From the IMG/VR virus record IMGVR_UViG_3300038760_000071, positions 16,260 to 80,259 of that record: a stretch of 64,000 bases of DNA. One strand, given 5' to 3'. The position numbers and the translations under genes are program-made. This DNA comes from a virus. Positions 41,757 to 49,387 of this stretch are shown in pieces. Below the pieces are notes generated by a model that worked only from the letters and a program-made list of their open reading frames with translations, had not been told where the DNA came from and did not search any database. Positions within the stretch are counted from its first letter, which is position 1; each line of letters begins with the position of its first letter.

Positions 41757-42158
41757 ATGGCTATTAACTTTAAGCGATTGGAGAAGATAACGAGAAGTCT
41801 TAAACCAATTTGCCAATCTGGCAAATCCTTTCACGCAACGTTTGTCTATAGAAAAAACAAGCTTGTATGTACCGCGTATAATAATTATAAAAAGCAACAC
41901 CCATATTATAAATTTGGTACTTACAAATCCACAAAACGGGGTAGTGTAAATTATATACCAGGTATACACTCAGAGGTAGCTGCATTACTAAAAATGGGTA
42001 GAGTAGACTGCTCAAATTTAACATTTATAAATGTTCGGATTGATAATTCGAATAATGTAGCGATCTCAAAGCCGTGTCCTAACTGTCAAAGACTGTTAGA
42101 TAGTATAGGTTATAAAAAAATATGGTATTATACTGGTAATAAATATATTTGCTGTTAA
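41757..42158 (+). CDS. Cytidine/dCMP-deaminase-fold protein
   Basis: 133 aa. HSE (71-73) and PCPNC (106-110) form the HxE...PCxxC zinc site of the cytidine deaminase superfamily; the segment LTFINVRI between them is the usual beta-alpha unit. It could deaminate dCMP for thymidylate synthesis (with dUTPase and ThyX) or act on RNA/DNA bases. Shorter than T4 Cd (193 aa) and without the extra zinc finger. Confidence 0.8.
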   Translation: MAINFKRLEKITRSLKPICQSGKSFHATFVYRKNKLVCTAYNNYKKQHPYYKFGTYKSTKRGSVNYIPGIHSEVAALLKMGRVDCSNLTFINVRIDNSNNVAISKPCPNCQRLLDSIGYKKIWYYTGNKYICC

Positions 42159-42161
42159 ATA
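42154..42161 (+). promoter_or_regulatory. Late-type promoter GTTAAATA
   Basis: 5 nt from the ATG at 42167; spans the preceding stop codon. Confidence 0.45.
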
Positions 42162-42166
42162 TAGGT

Positions 42167-42631
42167 ATGGGTACAAATAATAGATTATCATGGTGGCGCC
42201 GCATCCAACGTTTCTTTAACTGGTATAGGTCACCATCACCGCCGCGATATATATCACCATCACTTACGTCATCATCGACGCAGGTTATATCACCATCATC
42301 GACACCATCATTGACACCATCATTGACACCACCATCATCGACCCCGGTTATATCACCATCATCGACCCCGGTTATATCACCATCATTGACACCACCATCA
42401 TCGACCCCGGTTATATCACCATCAATGGCACACCCAATAGCACCACCATCGACGCCGGTACCGGCGATATCTACACCCATCTCACCAGTATTAGGTGCGT
42501 GTATTAATGAGATTACAAGTAGAACTACGGTAGGTGCATGTGCACATGAATCTGCTAGAGTATCTGTGCTAGGAGTTAATATACATAATTTGTCTAAGCA
42601 AAATACAGCTGGTTATAGTGACTGGTACTAA
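42167..42631 (+). CDS. Pro/Ser/Thr-repeat protein
   Basis: 154 aa. A Trp/Arg-rich N-terminus (LSWWRRIQRFFNWYR) is followed by repeated SSTPVISPS/TPSLTPP units (residues ~25-110), then a short ordered end. The start at 42167 follows a late-type promoter at 5 nt. The sequence resembles a flexible linker; possibly a virion or envelope protein. Not recognised. Confidence 0.55.
   Translation: MGTNNRLSWWRRIQRFFNWYRSPSPPRYISPSLTSSSTQVISPSSTPSLTPSLTPPSSTPVISPSSTPVISPSLTPPSSTPVISPSMAHPIAPPSTPVPAISTPISPVLGACINEITSRTTVGACAHESARVSVLGVNIHNLSKQNTAGYSDWY
42272..42424 (+). repeat. Short tandem repeats in Pro/Ser/Thr gene
   Basis: Units of tatatcaccatcatcgaccc type recur four to five times, prone to slippage. 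Confidence 0.75.
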
Positions 42632-42670
42632 CACTTTAATTATAAAATAGTTGATTTAAACATGGTTAAA

Positions 42671-42679
42671 TGTTATAAT
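42671..42679 (+). promoter_or_regulatory. Extended -10 TGTTATAAT deciding a start
   Basis: 6 nt from the ATG at 42686, so the protein starts MTKLLYFTL rather than at the upstream ATG 42662. Confidence 0.6.
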
Positions 42680-42685
42680 TTAACA

Positions 42686-43114
42686 ATGACTAAATTATTA
42701 TATTTTACATTAATTGTAGTAATACTATATACAAACACAGGTTGTGTTGATACAGTATATGCTGCACCACCTGCATCTAACACGCGTGTAGTAAATGCTA
42801 GAATTACATATTACTGTGGCCGTGATAAGTGGGGATCCCGTGTAGCGTGTCCAAAGACGATAAGAGCAAATCGAGGGTTAACTGTAGCGGCACATCCCGA
42901 TTTTAAATTTGGACAGAAAATTTATATCCCAAAGCTCAAGAACATTATTGGGGATGGTTATTTCAATGTACAGGATAGGGGAAGCGCTGTTACGTCCCGG
43001 CTCGCATCAAAAGGTAAGGCATATGTGTTTGATGTATATGTTAGCTCGTATAATGAGCTAAAGCGGAATTCTCGTAAGCTGCCAATGTATATGGACGTGC
43101 ACATCTCTCGATAA
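42686..43114 (+). CDS. 3D-domain lipoprotein, putative peptidoglycan lytic enzyme
   Basis: 142 aa. N-terminal signal with lipobox-like TNTGC; then RITYYCGRDKWGSRVACP, GLTVAAHPDFKFG and YFNVQDRGSAV...VFDVYV, the double-psi beta-barrel of 3D/MltA-type lytic transglycosylases, with the catalytic-type Asp in QDRG. It would act in the periplasm or at the outer membrane, perhaps in lysis. Confidence 0.75.
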   Translation: MTKLLYFTLIVVILYTNTGCVDTVYAAPPASNTRVVNARITYYCGRDKWGSRVACPKTIRANRGLTVAAHPDFKFGQKIYIPKLKNIIGDGYFNVQDRGSAVTSRLASKGKAYVFDVYVSSYNELKRNSRKLPMYMDVHISR

Positions 43115-43115
43115 A

Positions 43116-43131
43116 GGAACTCTTATATAAT
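43116..43131 (+). promoter_or_regulatory. Early promoter GGAACTCTTATATAAT
   Basis: 6 nt from the ATG at 43138. Confidence 0.75.
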
Positions 43132-43137
43132 AATAAT

Positions 43138-43383
43138 ATGACTTGTAAATGTGGTAGAAAAATTGAACAACCAAGGGTAGAATTTAGTTTGAAGAACTGT
43201 GCTGCATGCGCTCATGCGCAGCCTGATGTTCCCAAGCTTAAAGGTGTTTTAAGATATGCTCATAAGACAGGGGCCGAGATTCAAATTATGTCTGAAGAAT
43301 GTTTTAACTCGCAAAAAATATATTGGACCCCTCAGGGAGCTAGGAGCGCAGTTAAAAACTTCTCTAAGAATATTAGTTGCTAA
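43138..43383 (+). CDS. Small Cys-rich protein
   Basis: 81 aa. CKCG near the N-terminus and CAACAHAQ at residues 21-28 form a probable four-Cys zinc site. Rest helical. Not recognised. Confidence 0.65.
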   Translation: MTCKCGRKIEQPRVEFSLKNCAACAHAQPDVPKLKGVLRYAHKTGAEIQIMSEECFNSQKIYWTPQGARSAVKNFSKNISC

Positions 43384-43411
43384 ATTAATACTATACCATT
43401 ATAATAGATAT

Positions 43412-43594
43412 ATGAGCGAAATTATTAAATCAATGCCATCAAATAAAGCATGGTTAAGTAACTACGATAGAGCGTTTCTTAAATTGACTCCTAAAGATTG
43501 GGCGAAGTTGGAAGATGTAGAGTGTACAAGTTCATTAACCCGTAAAATGTCTTTTAAAGAGTTTCAAAATCTTATACTAGGGGGTGTTGTATAG
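43412..43594 (+). CDS. Small hypothetical protein
   Basis: 60 aa from the ATG at 43412; TATAAT (43400-43405) is 6 nt upstream, which decides against an ORF opening at 43256 in the same frame. SNKAWLSNYDRAFLKLTPKD; unknown. Confidence 0.6.
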   Translation: MSEIIKSMPSNKAWLSNYDRAFLKLTPKDWAKLEDVECTSSLTRKMSFKEFQNLILGGVV

Positions 43595-43605
43595 ATAATT
43601 ACAAT

Positions 43606-44241
43606 ATGGGAATACAAAATAATACAGTCGAACTATTAGGTTATTATGGAAGCGATGAAATTATCGCTTGTAGCGCTTGGACATCAACATCAAGAAAACT
43701 TACCAATGAAAAGAGAGAACGGATTCCTAAACTCATCGATATGCTCTGGCGAGAAGGGCACCACACGCCCTTTGAAAAAGCTACATGTCACTTTCTTGTT
43801 AATTGTGATATTGCTAGTCATATTCATCTACTCAAGCATCGCGTTGCTTCTATTAATGCTGAATCAGCTAGATATAAAGAGTTAAAGGAGGACAAATATT
43901 ACATTCCAACTGACTGGAGCAATAAATGGAGAGAGAAATTAGAACAGTTTAACAAGGATGCAAACAACCTCTACCATGAATGCTTAGAAGAGCTTGAACC
44001 AGAGATTGGTAGGAAAAGATCTAAAGAATCGGCTAGATTTTTTAAACCATATGCATCACAAATACAGGCAGATATTATGTTTAACTTTAGATCGTTTGCA
44101 AACTTTTTAAAGTTACGTAATAATGAACACTCACAACTTGAGATTAGAGAAATTGCTCAACAGATGATAACCCTAGTTGAAAATATTGAAGGTAATCCAT
44201 TTAAACATACAATTACATCATGGAAACAACATTTAAATTAA
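43606..44241 (+). CDS. thyX: Flavin-dependent thymidylate synthase
   Basis: 211 aa. GHHTPFEK (51-58) and KHRVASINAESARY (77-90) are the ThyX signature (canonical RHR-x7-S; the first Arg is Lys here). C-terminal LRNNEHSQLEIREIAQQM matches the FAD/dUMP-binding end. It makes dTMP from dUMP with methylene-THF, FAD and NADPH. No promoter module of the usual kind is seen immediately upstream. Confidence 0.93.
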   Translation: MGIQNNTVELLGYYGSDEIIACSAWTSTSRKLTNEKRERIPKLIDMLWREGHHTPFEKATCHFLVNCDIASHIHLLKHRVASINAESARYKELKEDKYYIPTDWSNKWREKLEQFNKDANNLYHECLEELEPEIGRKRSKESARFFKPYASQIQADIMFNFRSFANFLKLRNNEHSQLEIREIAQQMITLVENIEGNPFKHTITSWKQHLN

Positions 44242-44456
44242 AAGGTTATTGTAGGGTAGTATCTGCAGATGATACAGAGAGAAAAAATTGGTTAGATGTT
44301 CCACGTGCACCTGAGTTTGAAACGTATGCAGGTGCACAGCGATATTATATAGAAACTACTGCTAGCGGCGTCGATACTAGACGCTGGGATATGTTTGAAC
44401 AGGTTGCTATATTTGAAGAGAGTGAATCAAGCAAATTTATGGCAACTATATCCTAG
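44220..44456 (+). CDS. Small hypothetical protein
   Basis: 78 aa, overlaps the thyX 3' end by 22 bp. FKLKGYCRVVSADDTERKNW; unknown. Confidence 0.55.
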   Translation: METTFKLKGYCRVVSADDTERKNWLDVPRAPEFETYAGAQRYYIETTASGVDTRRWDMFEQVAIFEESESSKFMATIS

Positions 44457-44496
44457 TACTGACATAAAATAGTTTTACATTCAAAATAATTTTTAA

Positions 44497-44502
44497 TATA
44501 AT
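44497..44502 (+). promoter_or_regulatory. Early -10 TATAAT
   Basis: 6 nt from the ATG at 44509; GGAAC element absent. Confidence 0.5.
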
Positions 44503-44508
44503 AATATT

Positions 44509-45027
44509 ATGCAAGTATATTTTATTGCTGACCCTCATCTGGGTCATACAAATATTAATAAATTTAGATGGATAAATGAGCCCTTCACTAACGATGATCT
44601 TATTCTCCGTCACTGGCGCATGCTGCCTAAAAAGAGTCTAATATATGTTCTCGGGGATGTGGCGTTTAATGATAAATCTCTTTTACAGTTAGTCGACATG
44701 CCCGGTAGAAAAATTCTAATATCAGGCAACCATGATGATATGACATCACAGGGAGCGCAAAGAGAGGTTTTTGAGTCTGTATACGGGTTCTTAAGATATA
44801 AGGGAATGTGGGTGTCTCATGCCCCTGTTCATCCAGATACAATCCTACAGTCGCGATGCTTTGTAAATATTCATGGACATACTCATAAAGATGAGCCGAG
44901 TTCTGATCTCTATTTCTCTGTGGATCCTGAGGTTCTAATGAGCAAAGGATTGAAACCGTTTGTGACTCTTGAGAAAATGCAGGAGCATATAAAGGGGTAT
45001 ATACCAAATACACAAAAGGAACTTTGA
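44509..45027 (+). CDS. Metallophosphoesterase
   Basis: 172 aa. DPHLGH (8-13), GDVAF, GNHDD, and HGHTH are the calcineurin-like dimetal motifs in order. Such proteins in phages are often called phosphatases or 2',3'-cyclic phosphodiesterases; substrate unknown. The stop is provided by the downstream promoter module (...QKEL then TGA). Confidence 0.88.
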   Translation: MQVYFIADPHLGHTNINKFRWINEPFTNDDLILRHWRMLPKKSLIYVLGDVAFNDKSLLQLVDMPGRKILISGNHDDMTSQGAQREVFESVYGFLRYKGMWVSHAPVHPDTILQSRCFVNIHGHTHKDEPSSDLYFSVDPEVLMSKGLKPFVTLEKMQEHIKGYIPNTQKEL

Positions 45028-45033
45028 TATAAT
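45018..45033 (+). promoter_or_regulatory. Early promoter GGAACTTTGATATAAT
   Basis: 7 nt from the ATG at 45041; also codes the C-terminal -KEL and TGA of the phosphoesterase. Confidence 0.75.
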
Positions 45034-45040
45034 ATAGGAG

Positions 45041-45223
45041 ATGAGAGTACAACTAACTAAAGAAGAAAAGGATTATGCAATCCGTAACAATATCTCGTTT
45101 GCAGATATGAGTGATTTCGTCTCAGATAAAGTTATGGAAGATGAAGTTATGAGATCTTGGGAAATTATTAAAAATCGAGATGCATTCGATTATAGCTATA
45201 CACAATTCTTCCCACGCAAGTAA
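45041..45223 (+). CDS. Small hypothetical protein
   Basis: 60 aa, helical, acidic. Has GGAG 1 nt before the ATG, too close for a normal ribosome site. Unknown. Confidence 0.6.
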   Translation: MRVQLTKEEKDYAIRNNISFADMSDFVSDKVMEDEVMRSWEIIKNRDAFDYSYTQFFPRK

Positions 45224-45234
45224 CATCGTAGGAA

Positions 45235-45250
45235 GGAACTCTGTTATAAT
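45235..45250 (+). promoter_or_regulatory. Leadered early promoter GGAACTCTGTTATAAT
   Basis: Followed by AAAGAGTAGAAAGAAACC and a 34-nt gap to a GTG at 45285; supports GTG as the start. Confidence 0.7.
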
Positions 45251-45284
45251 AAAGAGTAGAAAGAAACCTTAACACATATAACCT

Positions 45285-45647
45285 GTGAATATTCTTCATA
45301 TTATTCTAATTACTAGCTCTACCACACTTACTGTAATGGGTCGACCCCCTAAAAAGGCGTTTAAGCAACCAACCTTGCCTCAGGGAGAGAGATATATCTC
45401 CAGTGCACTGCTTGGTGTTGCATCCGGTGACCCCGGCTTGATAGTAGTTACCGTGTCTCCCACGGAGACGACACGTAGTGCACGTACTAGCACAGCTGTA
45501 GTATTACCGACCCAAACAGCGCTCGCGAGCAGACGCGCACGTGCTAAGGCGAGGTTAGAGCGAGCGTCTAAAATCAATCGAAAAATCATATCTGAGGTAG
45601 GCTGGTCACCAGAAGCAGAATTCCAAAAACTTGATGATGCGCGATGA
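45285..45647 (+). CDS. Basic hypothetical protein
   Basis: 120 aa from GTG 45285. Met18 is followed by GRPPKKAFKQ, an AT-hook-like basic motif; the middle is Ser/Thr-rich and the C-terminal third has many Arg/Ala (SRRARAKARLERASK), so nucleic-acid binding is possible. The leader length (34 nt) matches two other leadered genes, which is why GTG is preferred to the ATG at 45336. Confidence 0.55.
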   Translation: MNILHIILITSSTTLTVMGRPPKKAFKQPTLPQGERYISSALLGVASGDPGLIVVTVSPTETTRSARTSTAVVLPTQTALASRRARAKARLERASKINRKIISEVGWSPEAEFQKLDDAR

Positions 45648-45664
45648 GCGAGTGAATCTCAAAA

Positions 45665-45680
45665 GGAAATCTGATATAAT
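45665..45680 (+). promoter_or_regulatory. Leadered early promoter GGAAATCTGATATAAT
   Basis: 35 nt from the ATG at 45716, with GAGTAGAAAGAAAC in the leader. Confidence 0.75.
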
Positions 45681-45715
45681 AATAGAGTAGAAAGAAACAT
45701 TAACAACCTTATAGA

Positions 45716-46621
45716 ATGAACTTAATTGAAGAAAGCACAGCGTTTACTAAAGTTTCAGATATTAACATCCCGTCGACGTTTTATAACCGAATGAAGACCG
45801 GTATTGCGGAATTTGACATGATCTTCGGTGAAGGTATTTTACCTGGATCCTCAGCTACTATGACAGCTCAACCCGGGAGTGGTAAGACTACACTACTACT
45901 TCAATTATTGGAGACTTTAACTAGTCAAGGATACGCTACAGGATACGCTTCCGGAGAAGAAAATATGTATCAGTTAGCTTATACTTGTAAACGATTACAT
46001 GTTGAGAATGTTCAAATTGCAAACGAAACTAATATTGATACCTTAGCAAATGCTATGGAGAACCTCGATATTTTGGTTGTGGATTCATTCCAAGCTCTAA
46101 CAACTACAACAAAGAAGAATTCTCGTGAGCTTGAGAGGTACGCGGTATCAACTCTATGTAAAAGAGCTAAAGAAACAGAGTGTACCTTAATTTTTGTACT
46201 ACACCTTACACAGGCTGGTAAGCTTAAGGGATCAACACTCATTCCTCATTCCGTTGATGTTAATATTCAGATTACACACGACACGGAATCAGAAGATGAG
46301 AACACGAGAATTATTTCTACTTACAAAAATCGATTTGGAGCTACAGTTGATATTGAGGCGACGATTGGTAGTGGTGGATTTACTCTATCCGGGAAGAAAA
46401 AGGTTGAGAAAGGTAAGTCGAAAAAATCTCGTAAGGCTGAACTGCTCGATAATATTCTTAAGCTTGATCCACCGATCATTACTAAGGCTAGTATTATGAA
46501 ACTATTTTCCCTTACTGGGTCACAAGCCTACTTAGCTCTTAAAGAGCTTACTGATAGTGGTAAGTTAATTAAGTATGGTCGCGGTAGTGTCACAACATTT
46601 AAAAAAACATTGATAAGTTAA
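45716..46621 (+). CDS. RadA-like RecA-fold ATPase
   Basis: 301 aa. Walker A QPGSGKTT (52-59), Walker B LDILVVDS (117-124) and the RadA-specific KNRFG (204-208). It lacks the N-terminal zinc finger and C-terminal Lon-like domain of bacterial RadA; instead the last ~70 residues look like a winged helix (KAELLDNILKLDPPIITKAS). RadA promotes branch migration in recombination; a T4 UvsX counterpart is not in the window. Confidence 0.82.
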   Translation: MNLIEESTAFTKVSDINIPSTFYNRMKTGIAEFDMIFGEGILPGSSATMTAQPGSGKTTLLLQLLETLTSQGYATGYASGEENMYQLAYTCKRLHVENVQIANETNIDTLANAMENLDILVVDSFQALTTTTKKNSRELERYAVSTLCKRAKETECTLIFVLHLTQAGKLKGSTLIPHSVDVNIQITHDTESEDENTRIISTYKNRFGATVDIEATIGSGGFTLSGKKKVEKGKSKKSRKAELLDNILKLDPPIITKASIMKLFSLTGSQAYLALKELTDSGKLIKYGRGSVTTFKKTLIS

Positions 46622-46634
46622 TCAATAACCTATA

Positions 46635-46650
46635 GTAACTCCTATATAAT
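46635..46650 (+). promoter_or_regulatory. Early promoter GTAACTCCTATATAAT
   Basis: 6 nt from the ATG at 46657. Confidence 0.6.
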
Positions 46651-46656
46651 AATATT

Positions 46657-46770
46657 ATGAACAACCGAGATCGTTTACTATTTTTAGTTGAATTTCTAAT
46701 TACTTGTACTATTATATATGGTGTTATATATATTATGTATGGTGTTATAGCAACCGGCTTGAAGCCTTAA
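46657..46770 (+). CDS. Tiny membrane protein (37 aa)
   Basis: NNRDRLLFLVEFLITCTIIY then a Gly/Val/Ile stretch: one transmembrane helix. Stop TAA at 46768-46770. The promoter spacing supports it as a real gene. Confidence 0.6.
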   Translation: MNNRDRLLFLVEFLITCTIIYGVIYIMYGVIATGLKP

Positions 46771-46776
46771 TATAAT
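46771..46776 (+). promoter_or_regulatory. Early -10 TATAAT
   Basis: 6 nt from the ATG at 46783; adjoins the preceding TAA. Confidence 0.55.
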
Positions 46777-46782
46777 AATAGA

Positions 46783-46947
46783 ATGAAGAAGCCACTTAAG
46801 GTTAAGAGAGTTAAGCGCAACACAATGGAGGTCCGTAATTTGACTAGACATACGGTAACACCACCTACATTTTCATTTAAAGATAAGAAAAAAGCTGCTA
46901 ACAGAAAGGCATGCAGAAAGCGAAATTATGAGAGAGACAGAGATTAG
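46783..46947 (+). CDS. Small very basic protein (54 aa)
   Basis: KKPLKVKRVKRNTMEVRN... KKAANRKACRKRNYERD: nearly half Lys/Arg. Possible nucleic-acid binder. Overlaps the next gene by 20 bp. Confidence 0.6.
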   Translation: MKKPLKVKRVKRNTMEVRNLTRHTVTPPTFSFKDKKKAANRKACRKRNYERDRD

Positions 46948-47203
46948 TCGGGAGTTATTAGAAACAAATCCTTTGCTGTGGATTAAAGAGAAGGATAAAA
47001 TATACTTAAAAGGTACAAATGTACAGGATTTAAATTCAGATGGAGTCGTGCAGAGTATTGTTAGTGAAGATGGTAGCTGGTTTGTTAATGTTGAAACAGA
47101 AGCAGGAGAATCAATTCATGTTAATTTAAGTGATGTTATTAGTGTTAAGATATTTAAAGATACACCTGACGCAAATAGTACAACCGGCACTTTATCTGTC
47201 TAA
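46928..47203 (+). CDS. Small beta-rich protein
   Basis: 91 aa. LLWIKEKDKIYLKGTNVQDL...DGSWFVNVETEAGES resembles a small SH3-like barrel. Unknown. Confidence 0.6.
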   Translation: MRETEISRELLETNPLLWIKEKDKIYLKGTNVQDLNSDGVVQSIVSEDGSWFVNVETEAGESIHVNLSDVISVKIFKDTPDANSTTGTLSV

Positions 47204-47242
47204 TTACCTGAACGCATATTAACCACTAACAAATAAAATAAA

Positions 47243-47944
47243 ATGAAACCCGAAACTATTTCAAATATGTCAATTAAAATTGCTGGTCATGTCCTATTAT
47301 GGTACAGTGTTTGTGTTGTAGTATACTGCTCATGGGCATATATTACAAAAGGTGAACGTGAGGTAAGAGGCAAACAATGGGAGTTAAGACAACTACCAAT
47401 AGCACCAGCTGTATCTCAATCTAGGAGGGATGAGGATGTAGGTGATAATGCATTTAATACAAGCCTGCTCGGGTATAATGAAAATGAGTATTTAGATAGT
47501 CGCCCATTACAGGAAGGGTATAAGCAGGTCGATCTAGAGTGGGGTTGTTCTGAAGATGAACTTAAAGAGCTGTTCCGCGTTATTAAGAAAAATATACCCG
47601 ACCGCAAAACTCAAGCATGGTGCGCGGCAGTAACATATGTGGAATCTCGAGGTCGACCACATCTTATTGGTGATAAGTCGTCTAGCGGATCATATGGTGG
47701 GTGGCAGATTAATAAGAAATATCACCCTGAAATTATTAATGATATGGGTAATGACTGGGATGATTATGAAATGAATCTACTTGGGTTTCTATCTGTTATC
47801 CAGAAACAAGCGCAGTGGCGTGAAGGTCGTGATGATTATCACGGAATGTCTAGCTATTATAATGCGGGTGGGTCATGGGATACAGACGGCAAGGTGTATG
47901 CAGATCTGGTGATGAACGCGATGAGCTCAATTTTAGAGTCATAA
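47243..47944 (+). CDS. Membrane-anchored lytic transglycosylase (SLT domain), candidate endolysin
   Basis: 233 aa. One N-terminal transmembrane helix (residues 12-35), a linker, then the SLT fold: catalytic Glu134 in TYVESRGRPH, GGWQINKKYHP and SYYNAGGSW. It would cleave peptidoglycan glycan strands from the periplasmic face. An A-rich SD-free leader precedes the ATG. Confidence 0.85.
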   Translation: MKPETISNMSIKIAGHVLLWYSVCVVVYCSWAYITKGEREVRGKQWELRQLPIAPAVSQSRRDEDVGDNAFNTSLLGYNENEYLDSRPLQEGYKQVDLEWGCSEDELKELFRVIKKNIPDRKTQAWCAAVTYVESRGRPHLIGDKSSSGSYGGWQINKKYHPEIINDMGNDWDDYEMNLLGFLSVIQKQAQWREGRDDYHGMSSYYNAGGSWDTDGKVYADLVMNAMSSILES

Positions 47945-47958
47945 GTGTAGATAACAAA

Positions 47959-47974
47959 GGAACTCTGATATAAT
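47959..47974 (+). promoter_or_regulatory. Early promoter GGAACTCTGATATAAT
   Basis: 6 nt from the ATG at 47981. Confidence 0.8.
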
Positions 47975-47980
47975 AATAGT

Positions 47981-48208
47981 ATGATCACCTCATGTAAGCG
48001 ATACAGAACCAAAGTTGAATTCTGTAATAGAGTAGATGCGGTATGTGCATATTTTAACACACAGCAGGAAGCGGTTGATCATCTGCACGCGTGGTCAGAT
48101 AAACAAAAAGGTTATTCCGTTGAGCATATTGAAATAACTACCGTTAATGGTAACTCTTCAAGGCTAGTTTCGGAGTGGTGGAATCGTGATTGCTGCCCGG
48201 GACATTGA
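47981..48208 (+). CDS. Small hypothetical protein
   Basis: 75 aa, five Cys including CC at the end. Unknown. Confidence 0.6.
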   Translation: MITSCKRYRTKVEFCNRVDAVCAYFNTQQEAVDHLHAWSDKQKGYSVEHIEITTVNGNSSRLVSEWWNRDCCPGH

Positions 48209-48221
48209 TTAATAACTAGAT

Positions 48222-48428
48222 ATGGAGTTTGCAGATAGAGCACATATTGTACAATTTAAAAACCATTGCAACGTATGGATAACAGAAACAGTTGAGTTAG
48301 AGCCCGAGCCGGCGTTCCGCCGCGCAAGTTACTTATTACAATTTGAATATAATATAGTGAGAGTTATAACACCAGATGGTATAGTAATTGAAGACGAAGA
48401 TATTGACATGTCAGGCTATATATTTTAA
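48222..48428 (+). CDS. Small hypothetical protein
   Basis: 68 aa, acidic C-terminus. No module upstream, so probably co-transcribed with 47981-48208. Confidence 0.55.
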   Translation: MEFADRAHIVQFKNHCNVWITETVELEPEPAFRRASYLLQFEYNIVRVITPDGIVIEDEDIDMSGYIF

Positions 48429-48431
48429 AAA

Positions 48432-48734
48432 ATGAAAAACACATTATATATTTTGAGGGGCCCGGACGAAGATGCTCGGGCCAAATACATTCACAAACGC
48501 AAATTTAAATGTTGCTTTGAGGTAAAGAAAGTTGATGAGGAGATGCAGAGAACGGTTGAAGGTGTGTTAAAGGCAGGTAAAAACAAAACTGTAGTCGTCT
48601 CCAGTACATTTGATCAATTCTATATAATGGCACCCTATCTAGCGCTCGGTAGGAAGTACCAATATGATATCGAGGTGTTAAGACTACCTCATCTAAAAGG
48701 CAACCAATACGGGGGCGAGATATATGTTTGCTAG
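48432..48734 (+). CDS. Degenerate P-loop kinase-like protein
   Basis: 100 aa. TLYILRGPDEDARAKYI has the shape of LYILRGxPGSGKST at the start of AAA_33/polynucleotide-kinase proteins but has no GK[ST]; later VVVSSTFDQFYIMAPYLALG matches the 'NTNTxxxxMxPYxxLA' region. It therefore looks like a P-loop kinase domain that lost its Walker A. It may bind nucleic acid without phosphotransfer. Confidence 0.5.
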   Translation: MKNTLYILRGPDEDARAKYIHKRKFKCCFEVKKVDEEMQRTVEGVLKAGKNKTVVVSSTFDQFYIMAPYLALGRKYQYDIEVLRLPHLKGNQYGGEIYVC

Positions 48735-48852
48735 CTACACTGCTACTAGTGTATACAGATGCATGAGTGCTTAAGTTGGGTTGTAAATATAGAGGAAATA
48801 TTACCTGTTAACGAATATAGCTTGCAGGTAAAAAATTAGCAAATTAATTATT

Positions 48853-49065
48853 ATGGCAGATATAGACTGGGGAATGGCGATTGATCAATACGAGCACGGA
48901 TATGGCGAGGAGGGCAGCGGTTCTTACGGGTGGGGCGAGAAGAGATGTAAGTTCTGCGGGAAGGGATTTCTGCACTGGGAGCAGCGAGATGATAGGTGGG
49001 TATTAGTTAATGGTCGTGGGGAGACTCATAAGTGTATTAAACCTCAGGGAACAACATCTCCCTAG
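48853..49065 (+). CDS. Small zinc-ribbon-like protein
   Basis: 70 aa. CKFCGKGFLHW...HKC gives CxxC...C plus His ligands. Common type of small phage protein; function unknown. Confidence 0.65.
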   Translation: MADIDWGMAIDQYEHGYGEEGSGSYGWGEKRCKFCGKGFLHWEQRDDRWVLVNGRGETHKCIKPQGTTSP

Positions 49066-49154
49066 CTAGCTCAATAACATCACATGCATACCAACTTACC
49101 ATATTAATACAGCTAACAGGTAGATTAAATTGTATCTAGGCATATATAGTATTA

Positions 49155-49379
49155 ATGGGGGGCACTGACAATGAATTTACTGAGAAGAGCCGTAAAGCAT
49201 TTCAACAATGGTATGAGGATGATTCACTACCATTGGAACACTCAAATTGGTTCCGGAGAGATGAAGATATGGACTATATAATCAATCACGTTGATGCAGC
49301 ATGGAGAGGGTGGCATGCAGCATATAATCATGTAGTAGATACAGAGTACAATAATTTTAAACAACAAGAAGAGCTTTAA
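49155..49379 (+). CDS. Small Trp-rich protein
   Basis: 74 aa. Pattern SRKAFQQWYEDD...VDAAWRGWHAAY is like many short phage proteins with spaced Trp (AFxxW...AWxAW). Unknown. Confidence 0.6.
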   Translation: MGGTDNEFTEKSRKAFQQWYEDDSLPLEHSNWFRRDEDMDYIINHVDAAWRGWHAAYNHVVDTEYNNFKQQEEL

Positions 49380-49387
49380 GGAGACTC

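Noticed and set aside
42272-42424. Repeats as a CRISPR array
   Set aside because: Units are contiguous, code in frame and have no spacers.
42079-42480. 133-aa antisense ORF (DGDITGVDDG repeats)
   Set aside because: Mirror of the Pro/Ser/Thr tandem repeats on the plus strand.
47959-47974. GGAAC as an ECF or sigma-54 type -35/-24 element
   Set aside because: The distance to TATAAT is only about 5 bp; neither a -35/-10 pair with 16-18 bp spacing nor GG-N10-GC is present. The TGnTATAAT extended -10 explains the conservation.
48759-48839. 26-codon ORF between 48734 and 48853
   Set aside because: No promoter spacing and no recognisable content.
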